Shown here piece after piece: positions 61,873-64,000 of a DNA stretch of 64,000 nt (position 1 is its first letter; each line of letters opens with the position of its first letter). The stretch lies in contig NZ_BOSH01000002.1 of NCBI RefSeq assembly GCF_018403245.1, forward strand, positions 372,001 through 436,000, in the 5' to 3' direction. A program made the position numbers and the translations under genes. This stretch comes from Paenibacillus sp. J2TS4. Its GTDB lineage: Bacteria; Bacillota; Bacilli; Paenibacillales; NBRC-103111. The notes beneath the pieces are model-generated. The model had not been told where the DNA came from. It made no database searches and saw only the letters and a list, made by a program, of their open reading frames with translations.

Positions 61873-61926
61873 TTATAATTTTAAAAAAAGCAGCCGCACT
61901 TCATGCCAATATATAAAAAAGCCCAT
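61873..61926 (-). CDS. putative vat-vgb leader peptide (17 aa)
   Basis: Short reading frame MGFFIYWHEVRLLFLKL-stop, with AGGA 5 nt upstream, located in the 500-nt gap ahead of the vat-vgb pair and upstream of both terminators. Its stop codon lies in the left arm of a hairpin ATTATAAGG / CCCTTATAAT. A stalling leader before resistance genes against ribosome-targeting drugs is a common plan, so a regulatory role is plausible; it is inferred, not shown. Confidence 0.45.
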   Translation of the reverse strand: MGFFIYWHEVRLLFLKL

Positions 61927-62183
61927 ACTTTTCCTATCCGTAAAACCTAAATAAATAGATTTTTCTCATCAATGGATAGGATTAGTAGATCATTGGCTTT
62001 TGGTCACCCTTTCATTATAGATAGGTTAAAAATAACATCCTCCCTACATGGAGTCAACCGTATAAAACGGCTATATCTAAATATTCCGTTATAACGTGTT
62101 GATTGAATACCTTATCTCCGCCAATTTCCTTCTGTGTCGTTTATCGGAAGATTGCTTATTATTTAGGTCTACGCTTCCTTTTG

Positions 62184-63260
62184 CTATGGATGCGCCTGTT
62201 CGACTGGCAAGGTTACTGTCATCGTTGTCCCTTCTTGCAAACGGCTTTCCACACGAACGTTGCCCTGATGCAGTGTAATAATTTTTTTCACAATCGCCAA
62301 CCCGAGTCCGCCACCGCTGATCGCGCGGTTTCGAGCTTTGTCCGCTTTGTAGAAACGTTCAAAAACATACTTCAGGTCCTCTTCCGGTATCCCTACTCCG
62401 GTATCCGAAATACGGATGATGGCGTCTTTGCCCTGCATTCGCAATTCGACGGTAATCGATCCGCCATCCGGAGTAAATTTAATGCTGTTATGAAGCAGGT
62501 TGATCCATACTTGGCTCATCAAATCTTCGTCGGCGATGATCGTGGTCGGTTCCAAGGAAGCCTCCACCCCGATCGATTTGCTGCGCCATTGCGGTTCACA
62601 AGCAAGAATATGATGACGAAGCTGTGTATCCAGACGATAACGCTTGGGCACGAATGGATGATGCTCCGATTCCAGTGAAGTCAACTTGAGCAGATTATCG
62701 CTTAGCTTCGATAGTCGCATACTTTCCGCTTCGATAATGCCGATATAGTACAGACGCTCGTCATGATTAAGTTTATCATTCCGAAGCACACGCGCAAAAC
62801 CGTGAATGGATGTAAGAGGAGATTGAATTTCATGGGAAACATTCGAAATGAATTCCTGACGCATCTCCTCCATCTGATTCAATTGCTGAGCCATATGATT
62901 AATGCTGTTAACTAATTCGCCAAACTGGTTGTCCGGCCCTCCGGGAACGTCCAGACTCACCTTGAAATCCCCTTTGGCAATGCGTCTCAGCGCCTCGATA
63001 ATCGAATGAAAAAAAGCCATCTGCCTCGGCCGGACAAACCAGGAGAAAAGAAACATCCCTCCGCCAAAAATAAAAAAGCTCAGGGTTGCATTGATTATAT
63101 ACTTGGCAAAATCGGAAGACGGGGCGTTGATCTTTCTGTATAGAGACCACGTGATGAAATAAGCGGCGGACCAACAGAGAAGTGAAAAAGCAATAACAAA
63201 CAGGACACCCAATGTACTGCGGACAAGCTGCTTCCTCATGTGGTGTTTCGATTTGCTCAT
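62184..63260 (-). CDS. sensor histidine kinase
   Basis: 358-aa membrane kinase. Two membrane helices (residues about 13-35 and 52-72) leave only a small outside loop, then a HAMP domain, the phosphate-accepting His in NVSHEIQSPLTSIHGF near residue 145, and the ATP site: NSIKFTPDGG (N box), DTGVGIPEEDL, FERFYKADKAR and GGGLGLAIVKKI. The short sensory loop suggests it senses the membrane itself or a membrane partner. Start overlaps the regulator gene by 4 nt. Confidence 0.93.
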   Translation of the reverse strand: MSKSKHHMRKQLVRSTLGVLFVIAFSLLCWSAAYFITWSLYRKINAPSSDFAKYIINATLSFFIFGGGMFLFSWFVRPRQMAFFHSIIEALRRIAKGDFKVSLDVPGGPDNQFGELVNSINHMAQQLNQMEEMRQEFISNVSHEIQSPLTSIHGFARVLRNDKLNHDERLYYIGIIEAESMRLSKLSDNLLKLTSLESEHHPFVPKRYRLDTQLRHHILACEPQWRSKSIGVEASLEPTTIIADEDLMSQVWINLLHNSIKFTPDGGSITVELRMQGKDAIIRISDTGVGIPEEDLKYVFERFYKADKARNRAISGGGLGLAIVKKIITLHQGNVRVESRLQEGTTMTVTLPVEQAHP

Positions 63261-63931
63261 GAGTCCGCCTCCATGTAATAGCCGAGCCCGCGCACAGTTC
63301 GGATCCGGAAGGAATGTCGGTCCTCCGGAAACCGTTCACGCAGCCGTCTAATATGAACGTCCACCGTCCGTTCGTCTCCTTCGTAGTCATAGCCCCAGAT
63401 GTCCTCTATCAGCTGCTCTCGGGAAAAGGTTTTGCCCGGATAACCGGCCAGCTTGAAGAGCAGTTCGAATTCCTTGAGCGGCAGCGTCACGCTTTCACTG
63501 TTGACGAACACCTCGAACGTCTTGCGGTCAAGGATTAATTCCCCGACCTGCACGCGTTGAGATACAGCAATCCGATAGCGCTTCAGGAGAGCTCTTACTC
63601 GAGCCACCAGTTCCTCCGGTTCGAACGGCTTGACAAGGTAGTCGTCCGTTCCGAGCTCGAATCCCTTCACCTTCTGCGCCGTTTCGCCTTTAGCCGTCAG
63701 CATCAGAATCGGAATGTCGTAATGGTCGCGAAGCTCGCGGCACAATTGCCAGCCGTCCATATTCGGCATCATAATATCGAGAATGACCATGTCGGCCTTG
63801 ACCGATTGAAGTGTGGCGAGGGCTTCGACTCCGTCCGCCGCTTCATACACATCGAAGCCCTCGGCTTGCATAAACAATCGGACCAATTCCCGGATATGCG
63901 GGTCGTCATCGACAACGAGTATTTTGGTCAT
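63257..63931 (-). CDS. OmpR-family response regulator
   Basis: 224-aa regulator. The receiver has DDD near residue 8, the phosphate-accepting Asp in ILDIMMPNMDG near residue 52, the TAK region and KPFEPEEL. The winged-helix output has ELLFKLAGYPGKTFSREQLIEDIWGYDYEGDERTVDVHIRRLRER. It is followed, overlapping, by its kinase. The targets are not evident; vat-vgb and the two-component genes are adjacent but separated by a leader with its own signals. Confidence 0.93.
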   Translation of the reverse strand: MTKILVVDDDPHIRELVRLFMQAEGFDVYEAADGVEALATLQSVKADMVILDIMMPNMDGWQLCRELRDHYDIPILMLTAKGETAQKVKGFELGTDDYLVKPFEPEELVARVRALLKRYRIAVSQRVQVGELILDRKTFEVFVNSESVTLPLKEFELLFKLAGYPGKTFSREQLIEDIWGYDYEGDERTVDVHIRRLRERFPEDRHSFRIRTVRGLGYYMEADS

Positions 63932-64000
63932 GTTGGGTCACGGTCCCTTCTATCTTGATTTGCGTATCCCTTTTCTGCCTGTTGTTCGAGCCGTTATGCT

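Noticed and set aside
1..64000. CRISPR arrays, tRNA or rRNA genes, intact insertion sequences, prophage
   Set aside because: Looked for regular direct repeats, tRNA-like cloverleafs, and transposase or integrase motifs; none seen.

Overview
The window looks like chromosome of a spore-forming Gram-positive bacterium, most likely Paenibacillus or a close relative. The reasons are strong AGGAGG-type ribosome sites, frequent TTG and GTG starts, Fur boxes close to the Bacillus consensus, a Btr-like AraC regulator with a trilactone-esterase-like hydrolase, a BmrC/BmrD-type ABC exporter, DUF2089, ECF-sigma and BlaI/BlaR pairs, and a VWA/tubulin-like/GTPase operon of a kind found in Bacillales. The genus is inferred, not proven.

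Region by region. 1-1.7 kb: the 3' part of an aminoglycoside-phosphotransferase-like gene and a small coiled-coil gene. 1.9-9.0 kb: a co-directional catabolic cluster with an M20 amidohydrolase, an adenylosuccinate/argininosuccinate-lyase-superfamily C-N lyase, a GNAT enzyme, a complete polar amino-acid ABC importer and an MmgE/PrpD protein. The lyase, MmgE/PrpD and importer combination suggests use of an N-substituted amino acid of the aspartate or opine type. 9.4-13.9 kb: an MFS exporter, a broken HAD phosphatase, a GNAT, a fused Nudix-methyltransferase and a DUF1801 gene. 14.1-24.1 kb: two Fur-controlled siderophore-uptake operons, a Btr-like AraC regulator and a siderophore esterase, with no ATPase subunit.

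24.2-39.5 kb is the centre of interest. Seven tightly packed plus-strand genes encode a secreted/anchored VWA protein, a large tubulin/FtsZ-like GTPase, an 804-aa protein of unknown function, a multi-spanning VWA protein, a small beta-rich protein, a zinc-ribbon TRAFAC GTPase and a GAP1-N2-type protein with a membrane anchor and an outside Ig-like domain. A divergent minus-strand set encodes a zinc-ribbon membrane protein and two membrane microproteins. Together they look like a membrane-tethered nucleotide-driven complex, possibly of the stress or conflict type proposed from comparative genomics.

39.8-64 kb is a mosaic of efflux, drug-resistance and stress genes: an MFS protein, BmrCD-type exporter, Ham1-like pyrophosphatase, an Erm methylase with its own leader peptide and attenuator, an alkyltransferase-like protein, BlaI/BlaR1-like regulators with a BlaI box, a VapBC-type module, a DUF2089 cluster, an ECF sigma factor with its partner, ArsR/AHSA1, and a Vgb streptogramin B lyase behind a doubly truncated Vat acetyltransferase and a structured leader. 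A two-component system ends the window. Several genes here are visibly decaying (a HEAT-like gene, a histidine-kinase tail, vat, a WYL-type regulator), so this part is under turnover.
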